Assembly (NCBI GenBank): GCA_024398105.1
Contig: JAKSJP010000006.1
Span: 28,373 to 92,372 of the forward strand
DNA from: Bacteroidales bacterium
GTDB taxonomy: Bacteria > Bacteroidota > Bacteroidia > Bacteroidales > UBA932
Reading direction: 5' to 3'
DNA: 64,000 nucleotides
Shown: positions 24,784 to 33,061 of the stretch, one piece after another
Position numbering within the stretch: position 1 is the first letter of the stretch
How the letters are laid out: each line of letters opens with the position of its first letter
Translations under genes and position numbers: made by a program
The notes under the pieces: generated by a model
Told to the model about the DNA's origin: nothing
The model's input: the letters and a program-made list of their open reading frames with translations, nothing else
Database searches by the model: none

Positions 24784-24798
24784 AAATCCCTATCTTTA
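24784..24798 (+). promoter_or_regulatory. Promoter motif AAATCCCTATCTTTA for the serine hydrolase gene
   Basis: TATCTTTA matches seven of eight -7 positions and ends 41 bases before the ATG. The full 15-mer AAATCCCTATCTTTA recurs in the same orientation upstream of the GH120 gene (63895-63909), and a related CAAATACCTTATCTTTG precedes the AraC gene. Confidence 0.45.
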
Positions 24799-24839
24799 TA
24801 GCACAAAACGCATATTTTTAATCGCATATCACGCATACT

Positions 24840-26438
24840 ATGAGCAAATCACTAAGACCACTTGCGCTTATTGCGGCCTGCCTGTTCTCGTTCCAGGCCT
24901 TTGCGCAGAATGTTTTCACCTTCAACGACGGGCTCCAGCGTTCGACACCTGAAGAGCAGGGTGTCAGGACCGAGGCCATACTCGAGTTCTTCGATTCCCT
25001 CTCGGCAAGGAACTACGAGATCCACAACATCATGATCCTTCGCCACGACAAGGTCATAGCCGAACATTCATGGTACCCATATTCAGCGCAGTACAAGCAT
25101 GCGATGTATTCGTCTACGAAGACCTTCACCGCCGCTGCTGTCGGCTTCGCTGTCCAGGAAGGGCTTGTCAAGGTAAGCGACAGGGTCGTCGACATCTTCC
25201 CTGACCTTCTGCCTGAAAAGCATTCCCCTGAAGTAGAGAGGCTTACGGTCAAGCACCTGCTTTCGATGACCGCAGGACACAGGAACACCCGCTACGACGG
25301 AGCCGGCGACGAACTCGTCAGGAACTTCCTCGCAATGGACTACTCCAGCGAGCCGGGAACCGTCTTCGCATACAATGTGACCTGCTCACACATGCTTTCG
25401 CAGATCATCACACGCGTGACCGGCGAGACAATATACGACTATCTCAAGCCTCGTCTCTTCGATCCGCTCGGCCTTTCTTCCGACATCTTCTGGGAAATGG
25501 ACCTTTCCGGCCGCAACATGGGCAACGGAGGCATGCATTCAAGAATCTCCGACATGGCCAAGTTCGGTCTTTTCCTTAAGAACCATGGTACCTGGAACGG
25601 CCGACAGATCCTCGATCCGCAGTGGGTCAAGGACATGACCACCTGCTGGATCGTCCAGAGCTCGGACAAGCCTGAGAAGGACGACGGAACCAGCGGATAC
25701 GGCTATCAGACATGGCTCGGCGGCCACGATTCGTTCAGGGCGATCGGTGCTTCCAACCAGGTGATCCTCGTGGTGCCTGGATCAGACGTCGTGGTTGCGG
25801 CCCAGTCCGCCCTCGGCGACGAGTACGGCTTCAACGCCCTTGTCTACAAGCTCTGTGACACGATGAGTGACAAGAAGCTGAAGGCAAACAGGTCAATCGA
25901 TCTCGCAGCTGCACTGAAGGACAGAGCATACAAGCTTCCTTTCACAGGGTCTGACCCACATGCGGCCATAAAGACCGAGGCCAGGAGATATCAGATGTTC
26001 CAGAACCAGTACGGCATCAAGTATATCGACACCCGTTTCGACAAGGACGGCAATTTCTACCTCACTCTTGAAGGCGACGCCTTCACTACTAACATCCCGT
26101 TCGGTCTCTTTGACTGGAAGATGGGCGTGACAGACAGGAAGTCCTGCTTCGGCAGAGCTATCTACACCAACATGATGGGTGTCACCGGCTACGATACAGC
26201 GGGATTCTGCAGCTGGGCCGCACCCGGCGAGCTTGACGCCTACTATCTGTCGATGTTCAACATCAACACCGACGAGAGATTCCACTTCAGCTTCGACGGC
26301 GAGAAGATCACCATGACCGTGAAGTCTTCTGCCGGTCCTCAGGCCGACCGTGCACATCTCGGCATCCCCGGCAGCATGAACGGCCCTGCCAACATCGGCT
26401 CCGGCGACATCGTACTGGAAGGCGTCATCGCCAGGTAG
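24840..26438 (+). CDS. Secreted serine hydrolase of the beta-lactamase / class C family
   Basis: This 532-residue protein has a signal peptide (cleavage after QAFAQ, about residue 22) and a penicillin-binding-protein-like domain. The SxxK motif is SSTK (about 90-93) and the YxN motif is YNV at about 180-182; the third motif is probably the HDSFRAIG region (about 297-304). Such proteins can be esterases, D-amino acid peptidases or lactamases; the sequence does not decide between them. The C-terminal 160 residues are a beta-rich domain of unknown role. It is monocistronic and ends at a terminator hairpin. Confidence 0.85.
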   Translation: MSKSLRPLALIAACLFSFQAFAQNVFTFNDGLQRSTPEEQGVRTEAILEFFDSLSARNYEIHNIMILRHDKVIAEHSWYPYSAQYKHAMYSSTKTFTAAAVGFAVQEGLVKVSDRVVDIFPDLLPEKHSPEVERLTVKHLLSMTAGHRNTRYDGAGDELVRNFLAMDYSSEPGTVFAYNVTCSHMLSQIITRVTGETIYDYLKPRLFDPLGLSSDIFWEMDLSGRNMGNGGMHSRISDMAKFGLFLKNHGTWNGRQILDPQWVKDMTTCWIVQSSDKPEKDDGTSGYGYQTWLGGHDSFRAIGASNQVILVVPGSDVVVAAQSALGDEYGFNALVYKLCDTMSDKKLKANRSIDLAAALKDRAYKLPFTGSDPHAAIKTEARRYQMFQNQYGIKYIDTRFDKDGNFYLTLEGDAFTTNIPFGLFDWKMGVTDRKSCFGRAIYTNMMGVTGYDTAGFCSWAAPGELDAYYLSMFNINTDERFHFSFDGEKITMTVKSSAGPQADRAHLGIPGSMNGPANIGSGDIVLEGVIAR

Positions 26439-26443
26439 CTGGC

Positions 26444-26597
26444 CGCCTTGAAGCAATGGGGAACGGGCTCTGTCCATCCTCGCATCCTGCGTCATTCGTC
26501 ATAAGAAAATGCTGGTCATCGTGACCAGCATTTTCTTATTTCCTCATGACTTGTCTGCTGCGGCTGAGGTCGCCCTGACCCCCATTGCTTCAAGGCG
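26444..26597. repeat. 18-bp inverted repeat enclosing a terminator
   Basis: CGCCTTGAAGCAATGGGG at 26444-26461 is perfectly inverted at 26580-26597, with a 118-base spacer. The spacer contains the strong hairpin at 26501-26539. The arms share CAATGGG/CCCATTG with the element at 21463-21573, which also lies at the end of a plus-strand gene facing a small OMP gene. Confidence 0.75.
26501..26539. terminator. Terminator of the serine hydrolase gene
   Basis: ATAAGAAAATGCTGGTCA pairs perfectly with its complement across a 3-base loop (18-bp stem). The A-rich and T-rich flanks are part of the stem, so it is a bidirectional intrinsic terminator. Confidence 0.85.
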
Positions 26598-26892
26598 ATG
26601 ACAGCTGCTGTCTATTCCTTAGGCGATGCAGCAAAAAGTCGGCACGCAATCCCCTGCTCAGAAGGCAGCCAAAGCGGAATAGCCGTGCCGACCCCTCTGT
26701 TTCAGGCGGGTCGGCACGCGCCCCCTGGCACAGACAGAGCTACGAGGCACATTTGCGTGCCGATGCGGGCAGGGTACGCCGAATAGCCAGGCCAGCCTAA
26801 GTCGGACCATCGCAGGCAAGGCAAGCCGAAACTGACACGGCAAGGCGAGGCAGGGACGGTAACGCCAGGGCGACGTCGGCAACGCGGGCAAG
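26598..26892. other. GC-rich noncoding block with repeated CGGCACG hairpins
   Basis: I see no credible gene here. GTCGGCACG occurs at 26638-26646 and 26710-26718, and its inverse CGTGCCGA(C) at 26684-26692 and 26755-26763. The strongest pairing is an 11-bp perfect hairpin, CGTGCCGACCC (26684-26694) with 26708-26718; alternative pairings of the outer copies are 9 bp each. AATAGCC occurs at about 26679 and 26783 and again in the terminator at 26898. The rest is rich in GCAAGG and GGCAGG words. It could be a structured RNA or the remains of a small mobile element. Confidence 0.5.
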
Positions 26893-26922
26893 AAAAAATA
26901 GCCGGCCCCGGAGGGTCGGCTA
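26893..26922 (-). terminator. Terminator of the OMP gene at 26945
   Basis: AATAGCCG pairs with CGGCTATT, with further GC pairs inside, and the minus strand continues TTTTTTCT. It lies 22 bases after the OMP stop. Confidence 0.85.
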
Positions 26923-26944
26923 TTATGATGATTCAATGCTCTGA

Positions 26945-27385
26945 TTAGAATCTGTAACGAAGACCGAGAGCGACACCCTGCCAGCCGAAGCCACCATGGA
27001 TGAAGTTGAAGACTGGTCTCCAGTCAAGTGAGATGTTGATAGGAGCGTTGAAGTTGTACTCTACACCAAGCTGTCCAGCGATACCTGCATTGAAGCCTGA
27101 GTGACCCTCGCCATCCTCCTTGTAGCTGTAGAAACCGAGAGCTGCACCTGGGCCAGCGTAGAAGTTGAAGTTACCCTCTGAGCCAAGGATGAAGTCATAG
27201 ATACCAGTGAGGTAGAAACCATCGTGGAACCAACCGAGATCGAACTCAGCGAAGTTGCTGCCGAGGTCGTGCTGATAAGAAAGCTCTGCACCATAAGTTG
27301 CACGGAGACCGAGAGCCTTTGACTGAGCATTAGCTGCTGTTGCGAAGCAGAGAACTGCTGCAATGATTACAATAAATTTCTTCAT
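26945..27385 (-). CDS. Small outer-membrane beta-barrel-like protein, relative of 21591-22088
   Basis: This 146-residue protein has a signal peptide (MKKFIVIIAAVLCFATAANAQ) and an alternating-strand mature part ending in LGLRYRF, typical of a small eight-strand outer-membrane barrel. It shares motif order with the protein at 21591: LRATYGAELSYQHDLGSNF, FDLGW, YAGPGAALGFY and DWRPVFNFIHGG. The start at 27385 is chosen because the signal peptide begins there; a longer in-frame version would cross the promoter box and rnfA. Function is unknown. Confidence 0.8.
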   Translation of the reverse strand: MKKFIVIIAAVLCFATAANAQSKALGLRATYGAELSYQHDLGSNFAEFDLGWFHDGFYLTGIYDFILGSEGNFNFYAGPGAALGFYSYKEDGEGHSGFNAGIAGQLGVEYNFNAPINISLDWRPVFNFIHGGFGWQGVALGLRYRF

Positions 27386-27435
27386 TTTGTAAGTTGTTTT
27401 TATAGCTATGCGGAGGTTAATGCCGCACGCTGTTA

Positions 27436-27443
27436 CAAATATA
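27436..27443 (-). promoter_or_regulatory. -7 promoter box for the small OMP gene
   Basis: The minus strand reads TATATTTG, an exact match, 50 bases before the ATG at 27385 and after the rnfA stop, so the OMP gene need not depend on the rnf operon. Confidence 0.6.
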
Positions 27444-27455
27444 ACAATTTTTCTG

Positions 27456-28055
27456 TTAAGCGATTCCAGAGAATCCCATGAATGCCATGGCAAGGATGCC
27501 GGCAGTGATGAGAGCGATAGGAACGCCGCGGAATGCCTTAGGGACATTGTTGAGGGCGAGGTGCTCGCGGAGACCTGAGAAAAGGACCATTGCGAGACCA
27601 TAGCCGAGCGATGTAGCGAAGGCGTAGAGGACAGCCTCACCGAGACCGAGCATGTGAGCTGGCTGGCCGAAGGTGAACTCCTTTGTCACCACATTGATAG
27701 CGACACCGAGGACGGCGCAGTTGGTAGTGATGAGCGGAAGGAAGATACCGAGAGCCTGGTAGAGTGAAGGGCTGACCTTCTTAAGTACGATCTCGACCAT
27801 CTGCACGAGTGCAGCGATCACAAGGATGAACGCGATGGTCTGGAGGAATTCAAGACCAAGGGTCAGGAGAAGGTACTTGTTGATGAGATATGTCACAAGT
27901 GTGGCAAGAGTGATGACGAAGCATACGGCAGCAGACATACCGGTTGCTGTCGAGAGCTTGTTGGACACTCCGAGGAACGGGCAGATTCCGAGGAACTGCG
28001 CGAGGACGATATTATTGACGAATATCGCCGAAACGATTATAAGCAGAATCTCCAT
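27456..28055 (-). CDS. rnfA: Rnf complex membrane subunit RnfA
   Basis: This 199-residue integral membrane protein has six predicted helices and the conserved NNIVLAQFLGICPFLGVS (about 14-31) and ITTNCAVLGVA (about 110-120) motifs of RnfA/NqrE. RnfA and RnfE form an inverted pair that holds a membrane [2Fe-2S] centre through the cysteines in those motifs and moves electrons across the membrane. It is the last gene of rnfBCDGEA, 2 bases after rnfE. Confidence 0.95.
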   Translation of the reverse strand: MEILLIIVSAIFVNNIVLAQFLGICPFLGVSNKLSTATGMSAAVCFVITLATLVTYLINKYLLLTLGLEFLQTIAFILVIAALVQMVEIVLKKVSPSLYQALGIFLPLITTNCAVLGVAINVVTKEFTFGQPAHMLGLGEAVLYAFATSLGYGLAMVLFSGLREHLALNNVPKAFRGVPIALITAGILAMAFMGFSGIA

Positions 28056-28057
28056 AA

Positions 28058-28642
28058 TTACTTCTTAGCCACGAATTTGTTGAACAATACCATAAGATAG
28101 CCGAGTACGAGGAACGCACCTGGAGCCATTACGAAAGCGAGCATTCCGTCGCCGGCGAGGAACTTCCATCCGAAGATAGAGCCGCTGCCGAGGATCTCAC
28201 GTACGATACCGATCACTGTGAGTGAGAGAGTGAAGCCGAGACCTACTCCGATACCGTCGAAAGCAGAGTCGACGATGCTGTTCTTGTTGGCGAATGCTTC
28301 AGCACGGCCGAGGACGATACAGTTCACTACGATGAGCGGAATGAACAGACCGAGGCTCGCATAGACGCTAGGCACGAAAGCCTGCATGAGGAACTGGAGC
28401 AAGGTAACGAATGTCGCGATGACTACGATGTAGACAGGGATATGCACCTTGTCAGGAACGACTGGAGCGATAAGTGAGATCGCCATGTTCGAGAGGACAA
28501 GCACGAAAAGTGTAGCAAGTCCCATGCTGAGTCCGTTGATGGCAGATGTGGTGGTCGCCAATGTAGGACACATACCGAGAAGAAGGACGAAGGTAGGATT
28601 ATCCTTTACGAGTCCTTTAGTGATAAGCTTGAATTTACTCAT
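28058..28642 (-). CDS. rnfE: Rnf complex membrane subunit RnfE
   Basis: This 194-residue protein is the RnfE/NqrD partner of RnfA, with six predicted helices and the matching motifs NPTFVLLLGMCPTLA (about 15-29) and LIVVNCIVLGRAEAFA (about 104-119). The cysteines in these motifs mirror those of RnfA and probably share the membrane iron-sulfur centre. It lies between rnfG and rnfA with gaps of 12 and 2 bases. Confidence 0.95.
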   Translation of the reverse strand: MSKFKLITKGLVKDNPTFVLLLGMCPTLATTTSAINGLSMGLATLFVLVLSNMAISLIAPVVPDKVHIPVYIVVIATFVTLLQFLMQAFVPSVYASLGLFIPLIVVNCIVLGRAEAFANKNSIVDSAFDGIGVGLGFTLSLTVIGIVREILGSGSIFGWKFLAGDGMLAFVMAPGAFLVLGYLMVLFNKFVAKK

Positions 28643-28654
28643 TGTCAGATCCTC

Positions 28655-29209
28655 CTATAATGTCTTCATTGCCTCGACAGCGTTCTTGACTGCAAGAGTG
28701 TAGGCACGTGAGGTGATGGTAGATGCTGTGATCGCATCGACGTCGCCGTTGTCCTTCTTGACTGCAAGGATCTTCTCAGCAGGATTGAAACCCTTCCACT
28801 GTGCCATGAACTTCTCATCCGTGTTGCACTTTGCACCGAGGCCTGGGGTCTCAGCATGTGAAAGGACTGATGTGTTGTAGACTGTACCGTCGGCTGTGAT
28901 ACCTACCATGATGGTAAGAGGTCCGCCGAAACCGACAGTAGTTGACTTGATAGCGTATGCTACAGGCTCGCCGTTCTTTGTGCTGACGTAGTACTCAGAT
29001 GGCTGGCCGCCGACAGTGATCGGAGCTGCCTCTGAGAGCTCACCGCCCTCTGGAAGGACTGCGCTTACTGAATCCTTGAGGATCTTGGCGTTGGTCTCAT
29101 CGATAGGCTTCTTGGTGAGGGCATATACGCCTGCAAGAAGGGCTGAGCAGATGAAACAGGTGCTGAACAGGCAGATCACCATGTTCTTTAGACTTGACTG
29201 TACTGCCAT
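28655..29209 (-). CDS. rnfG: Rnf complex FMN subunit RnfG
   Basis: This 184-residue protein has one N-terminal membrane helix (about 9-29) and a periplasmic FMN-binding domain. The flavin-attachment motif reads DAITASTITSRAYT (about 155-168); in the family FMN is joined through a phosphodiester bond to a threonine in this motif. GFGGPLTIMVG and HAETPGLGAKC are also typical. It sits 3 bases after rnfD. Confidence 0.94.
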   Translation of the reverse strand: MAVQSSLKNMVICLFSTCFICSALLAGVYALTKKPIDETNAKILKDSVSAVLPEGGELSEAAPITVGGQPSEYYVSTKNGEPVAYAIKSTTVGFGGPLTIMVGITADGTVYNTSVLSHAETPGLGAKCNTDEKFMAQWKGFNPAEKILAVKKDNGDVDAITASTITSRAYTLAVKNAVEAMKTL

Positions 29210-29212
29210 ATC

Positions 29213-30196
29213 TTACTTCCTCCCGTACTTTTTCTGATGGAACCACATGTTGAGGAGCGGAACCACAGCGTTCATAATAAGGATCGCGAATGACATACCT
29301 TCCGGATATGAGCCGAAGTAACGGATCATCATGGTGATGAAACCGATGCCGATACCGAAGACGATACCGCCCTTGATGCTCATAGGAGATGTCACATAGT
29401 CAGTTGCCATGAAACATGAACCCAGGATCATACCACCGGTGAGGAGGTTGAATGCAGGGTCTGTGAAACGTGCAGGAGATGCGAGCCAGAAGATAAGTGA
29501 CACGAGTGCGACCGTACCCCAGATAGAAAGGGTGATGTGCGGCTTGATGACTCTGCGGACAAGGAGGTATACGAAGCCTGCGAGAAGAGCGATAGCTGAG
29601 ATCTCACCTGCTGAACCGCCGAGGTTCGCGAAGAGCATCTGGCCGTATGAATAGCCGTTTGCAGACATGATGTCCGGAACGGTAGCACCCTGGAGGAGAC
29701 CTTCCTTGATTGCACCGAGAGGAGTCGCGCCTGTCACGGCATCAGCTCCGAAGAGGCCCTTAGGAGCCTCCCAGTGTGTCATATAGGTAGGGAATGAGAC
29801 GAGAAGGAACACACGGCCTGCGATCGCAGGGTTGAACACATTCTGTCCGAGACCGCCGAAGGTCAGCTTAGCTACACCGATAGCGACTACTGCGCCGATG
29901 AATACGACCCACCACGGAGTGGTAGATGGAAGATTGAGCGCAAGGAGAAGACCGGTGACGGCTGCAGACCAGTCGCAGACGGTATTCGAAGCCTTGAGCA
30001 GATACTTGGTGATGAGATACTCAAGCAGCACGCATGAGGCAACACTTACACCTACTACCAGAAGCTCGCCCAGACCGTAGAAGACGATCGATACGATGGT
30101 CGCAGGGAGAAGTGCTATCACCACGTCACGCATAAGTGTCGCTGTGGACACCTTTGTGTGGATATGCGGAGATGGAGAAACAAGTAACTTTCCCAT
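29213..30196 (-). CDS. rnfD: Rnf complex membrane flavoprotein RnfD
   Basis: This 327-residue membrane protein is the RnfD/NqrB subunit, a main ion-translocating part of the complex. The family's covalent FMN site is visible as AVTGATPLGA (about 177-186), and GLGQNVFNPAIAGRVFL and FMATDYVTSPM are conserved loops. About nine hydrophobic segments are present. The gene follows rnfC by 4 bases. Confidence 0.95.
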   Translation of the reverse strand: MGKLLVSPSPHIHTKVSTATLMRDVVIALLPATIVSIVFYGLGELLVVGVSVASCVLLEYLITKYLLKASNTVCDWSAAVTGLLLALNLPSTTPWWVVFIGAVVAIGVAKLTFGGLGQNVFNPAIAGRVFLLVSFPTYMTHWEAPKGLFGADAVTGATPLGAIKEGLLQGATVPDIMSANGYSYGQMLFANLGGSAGEISAIALLAGFVYLLVRRVIKPHITLSIWGTVALVSLIFWLASPARFTDPAFNLLTGGMILGSCFMATDYVTSPMSIKGGIVFGIGIGFITMMIRYFGSYPEGMSFAILIMNAVVPLLNMWFHQKKYGRK

Positions 30197-30200
30197 ATCT

Positions 30201-31607
30201 TTATTTGTTTTCGTTGTTCTTAGCTTCTGCAGCAGCCTTGGCAGCCTCAGCGGCAGCCTTCGCAGCAGCAGCGCGTGCTCTCATGATACCCATCACCTGA
30301 GCCTTTGCAGGACGGATGATGTCAAGGAGAGGAATATTTGCAGGGCAGCTGTAGAGACAGCATCCGCACTCGATACAGTCCTGTACGGCATTTGCCTCGA
30401 GGCCGTCTGTGTCACCTGCGGTGGCAAGCCTCTTGAGGAGGAATGGCTCGAGACCCATAGGGCAGGCCTCTGCGCACTTGCCGCAACGGATGCAGGCAGA
30501 AGCGGTCTGACGCTTGGTTGCTTCCTCACCGAGATAGAGAAGCGATGACGAACCCTTCACTGTAGTAGCGTCGAGGTTTGCGATCGCCTTACCCATCATA
30601 GGACCGCCGCTGATGATCTTGGCAGCTGCCTCAGGTACGCCGCCTGCATACTCAGCGATGAAGCTGAGAGGGACGCCGATACGGAAGAGGTAGTTATGCT
30701 GCTTCTCCACTGGGAGGCAGTCACCTGTGATTGTAAGGGTATTGGTGATGAGAGGCTTGTTCTTCTGCACTGCCTCATAGACTGCGAGCGATGTAGCCAC
30801 GTTCTGGACTACACAGCCTGCGTCTGCAGGAAGCTTTCCTGAAGGAACCTCACGTCCTGTGACAGCATTGATAAGCTGTTTCTCACCTCCCTGAGGATAC
30901 TTCTTCATGAGGGAGAGGACTTCCATGTCCTTATAGCCGAGTTCAGCTACGGCCGCGCTCATCGCCTTGATCGCCTCAGGCTTGTTCTCCTCGATACCGA
31001 TCACGCACTTGCAGCCGCCGAGGGCCTTCTGCATGATGGCGGCACCGATCACGATCTCCTTTGTACGCTCGAGCATGATGCGGTAGTCGCTGGTGAGGTA
31101 TGGCTCACACTCAGCACCGTTGAGGATAAGGTAGTCGGCAGGCTTTGCAGGAGCAAGCTTCACATGTGCAGGGAAGGTTGCACCGCCGAGACCTACGACG
31201 CCGTTGGCCTTGATCTTTGCAAGGATCTCAGCCTTGTCCTCCGGGATTGCCGTGACGAGAGTGTCGGTGGTATCGATACCCTCCATCCACTCGTCGCCCT
31301 CGACTGCGATCTCGATGTGAGGAACCACGCAGTTGCCTGCAAGGTCCTTGCGAGGTGCGATCGACTTGACGGTACCGCTCACTGAAGAGTGGACGAACGC
31401 AGAGATGAAACCACCTGGTTCTGCGATCACCTGGCCGACCTTCACCTTGTCACCTACAGCCACGACAGGCTTTGCAGGCGCACCGAGGTGCTGTGCCATT
31501 GAGATATAGACTGTCTGCGGAAGAGGAAGGACCTCGATCGCACAGTTCTTTGAAATCTTTGAATCAGAAGGATGTATACCTCCGATAGCGAATGTTATCT
31601 TAGCCAT
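30201..31607 (-). CDS. rnfC: Rnf complex NADH-binding subunit RnfC
   Basis: This 468-residue peripheral subunit binds NADH and FMN and carries two [4Fe-4S] clusters. The N-terminal barrel has GGIHP, the Rossmann-type part GLGGATFPAHVKL and NGAECEPYLTSDYRIM, and the clusters are in CIRCGKCAEACP (about 372-383) and CIECGCCLYSCP (about 411-422). The last 35 residues are an Ala/Lys-rich helix (ARAAAAKAAAEAAKAAAEAK) of the sort that tethers Rnf subunits. The start overlaps the rnfB stop by 8 bases. Confidence 0.95.
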   Translation of the reverse strand: MAKITFAIGGIHPSDSKISKNCAIEVLPLPQTVYISMAQHLGAPAKPVVAVGDKVKVGQVIAEPGGFISAFVHSSVSGTVKSIAPRKDLAGNCVVPHIEIAVEGDEWMEGIDTTDTLVTAIPEDKAEILAKIKANGVVGLGGATFPAHVKLAPAKPADYLILNGAECEPYLTSDYRIMLERTKEIVIGAAIMQKALGGCKCVIGIEENKPEAIKAMSAAVAELGYKDMEVLSLMKKYPQGGEKQLINAVTGREVPSGKLPADAGCVVQNVATSLAVYEAVQKNKPLITNTLTITGDCLPVEKQHNYLFRIGVPLSFIAEYAGGVPEAAAKIISGGPMMGKAIANLDATTVKGSSSLLYLGEEATKRQTASACIRCGKCAEACPMGLEPFLLKRLATAGDTDGLEANAVQDCIECGCCLYSCPANIPLLDIIRPAKAQVMGIMRARAAAAKAAAEAAKAAAEAKNNENK

Positions 31608-32550
31608 TGTTTTCCTCCTTCTTTACTGGTTCTGCGGCAGCAGCCTCGGCAGCCTTTGCGGCCTCAGCGGCTTCCTTTGCCTTCTTCTGACGCTCAGCGA
31701 TACGTGCCTTGATGGCATCCTTGTCGAGCGGCTTAGGGAAGTTCACTCCATGGATGGCGCCAGTAGGACACATTGCCTCGCACTCACGGCAGAGCTTACA
31801 CTTAGAATAGTCGATGTAAGCGACATTGTTCTCAAGGGTGATGGCACCATGTGTACAGGTCTTTGCGCAGATACCGCAACCGATGCAGGCAGCAGCGCAG
31901 GCCTTCCTGGCAGCAGGACCCTTGTCATGGTTGACACATGATACGAACATCCTCATTCCGCGAGGGCCCTTTGCGCGCACCTCGATGACTGACTTAGGAC
32001 ATGCCTTCGAGCAGGCACCGCAACCGGTACACTTCTCCTCGTCAACGACAGGCAGGCCTGTCTCAGGGTCCATGGTAATTGCACCGAACTGGCAGGCAGC
32101 AACGCAGTCGCCACATCCGAGACAGCCGAACGAGCAACCTGTATCGCCCGCATAGAGAGCCGCCTTCACCTTGCATGAAGCAAAACCATCATAGACATTT
32201 GTCTTAGGTCGGTTCTCGCAGGTACCGTTGCAACGAACGACGGCAACCATCGGAGCCTTCTCCTTCACTTCGTAGCCAAGAATAGCGGCTACTTTCTTCA
32301 TCACGTCATTACCACCGACCGGGCAGAAATTGTTGTCCAGATTCGGAGCCTTGACAGCTGCATCTGCGAAAGCACGGCATCCAGCGAAGCCGCAGCCACC
32401 ACAGTTGGCACCTGGCATGACCTTCTCGACCTCATCGATCCTTGGATCTTCCTCGACCTTGAACTTTTCAGCCACAAGATAGAGAACGACAGCAAGCACG
32501 AGTCCGAGCAGGGCAATGATTGCGATAGTCCAGATAATTGTTGATGACAT
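31600..32550 (-). CDS. rnfB: Rnf complex ferredoxin-like subunit RnfB
   Basis: This 316-residue protein accepts electrons from ferredoxin. After one N-terminal helix (about 7-25) comes the RnfB cluster domain with ANCGGCGFAGCRAFADA (about 49-65) and a fourth cysteine near 77. The rest holds four CxxCxxCxxxC motifs (CLGCGDCVAAC, CTGCGACSKAC, CIGCGICAKTC, CKLCRECEAMC), more than the two of the E. coli homologue RsxB. The tail (about 280-316) is Ala/Glu-rich. It is the first gene of rnfBCDGEA. Confidence 0.95.
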   Translation of the reverse strand: MSSTIIWTIAIIALLGLVLAVVLYLVAEKFKVEEDPRIDEVEKVMPGANCGGCGFAGCRAFADAAVKAPNLDNNFCPVGGNDVMKKVAAILGYEVKEKAPMVAVVRCNGTCENRPKTNVYDGFASCKVKAALYAGDTGCSFGCLGCGDCVAACQFGAITMDPETGLPVVDEEKCTGCGACSKACPKSVIEVRAKGPRGMRMFVSCVNHDKGPAARKACAAACIGCGICAKTCTHGAITLENNVAYIDYSKCKLCRECEAMCPTGAIHGVNFPKPLDKDAIKARIAERQKKAKEAAEAAKAAEAAAAEPVKKEENNG

Positions 32551-32589
32551 TAGTTAATATGTTAGTTTATTATTACATACTACCAAAGC

Positions 32590-33027
32590 CTATGACAACC
32601 GTTTCCTCAGCTGGAATGAATATTCCTTGGAAATGGCGTCACGGCGCAGATAAAGTATCAAATAATATATTCCCGCAGCAGCGACACCGATCAGTCCGGC
32701 AAGCACTTCATGCAGGTTTGTATACGACAAAGATACAACTAAAATCAATAATATGGAAAGGGGAACGACATAAGATATCAACACCGCCTTGAGACCGAGA
32801 GACTCAGCCAGGACGACATCGACTTCCTCCCCTACCGAATATGCCACAGAAGGGTCTGTAGGCACGACGACCTCCTTCTTCGCGGCCTCAGATGCAGTGC
32901 ACAGCCCCTTGGCATGGCAGGCAGCGCACGCCGAAGTCGAGACGATTTCCACAACGGTCTGCCTGGAATCGACGCTCTGCACGACGCCGACATGAGAGAT
33001 TGTATTCAGATCTGGATTTCTGTCCAT
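32590..33027 (-). CDS. RseC/MucC-family membrane protein
   Basis: This 145-residue protein has the RseC layout: an N-terminal cytoplasmic domain with a cysteine cluster (SACAACHAKGLC, about 32-43), then two membrane helices (about 80-100 and 107-127). In E. coli RseC is linked to sigma-E control, and in Rhodobacter and E. coli to the Rnf/Rsx system that reduces SoxR. Here it lies directly upstream of rnfB (39-base gap), which supports a role with Rnf, perhaps in assembly. Confidence 0.88.
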   Translation of the reverse strand: MDRNPDLNTISHVGVVQSVDSRQTVVEIVSTSACAACHAKGLCTASEAAKKEVVVPTDPSVAYSVGEEVDVVLAESLGLKAVLISYVVPLSILLILVVSLSYTNLHEVLAGLIGVAAAGIYYLILYLRRDAISKEYSFQLRKRLS

Positions 33028-33061
33028 GGTACCTTGTTCTTGCTTTTTCTGTTTATCCGGG

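Noticed and set aside
26658-26936. 92-codon minus-strand frame in the noncoding block
   Set aside because: The product is low-complexity (Leu/Pro/Arg/Ala runs), runs through the OMP terminator hairpin, and has no promoter.
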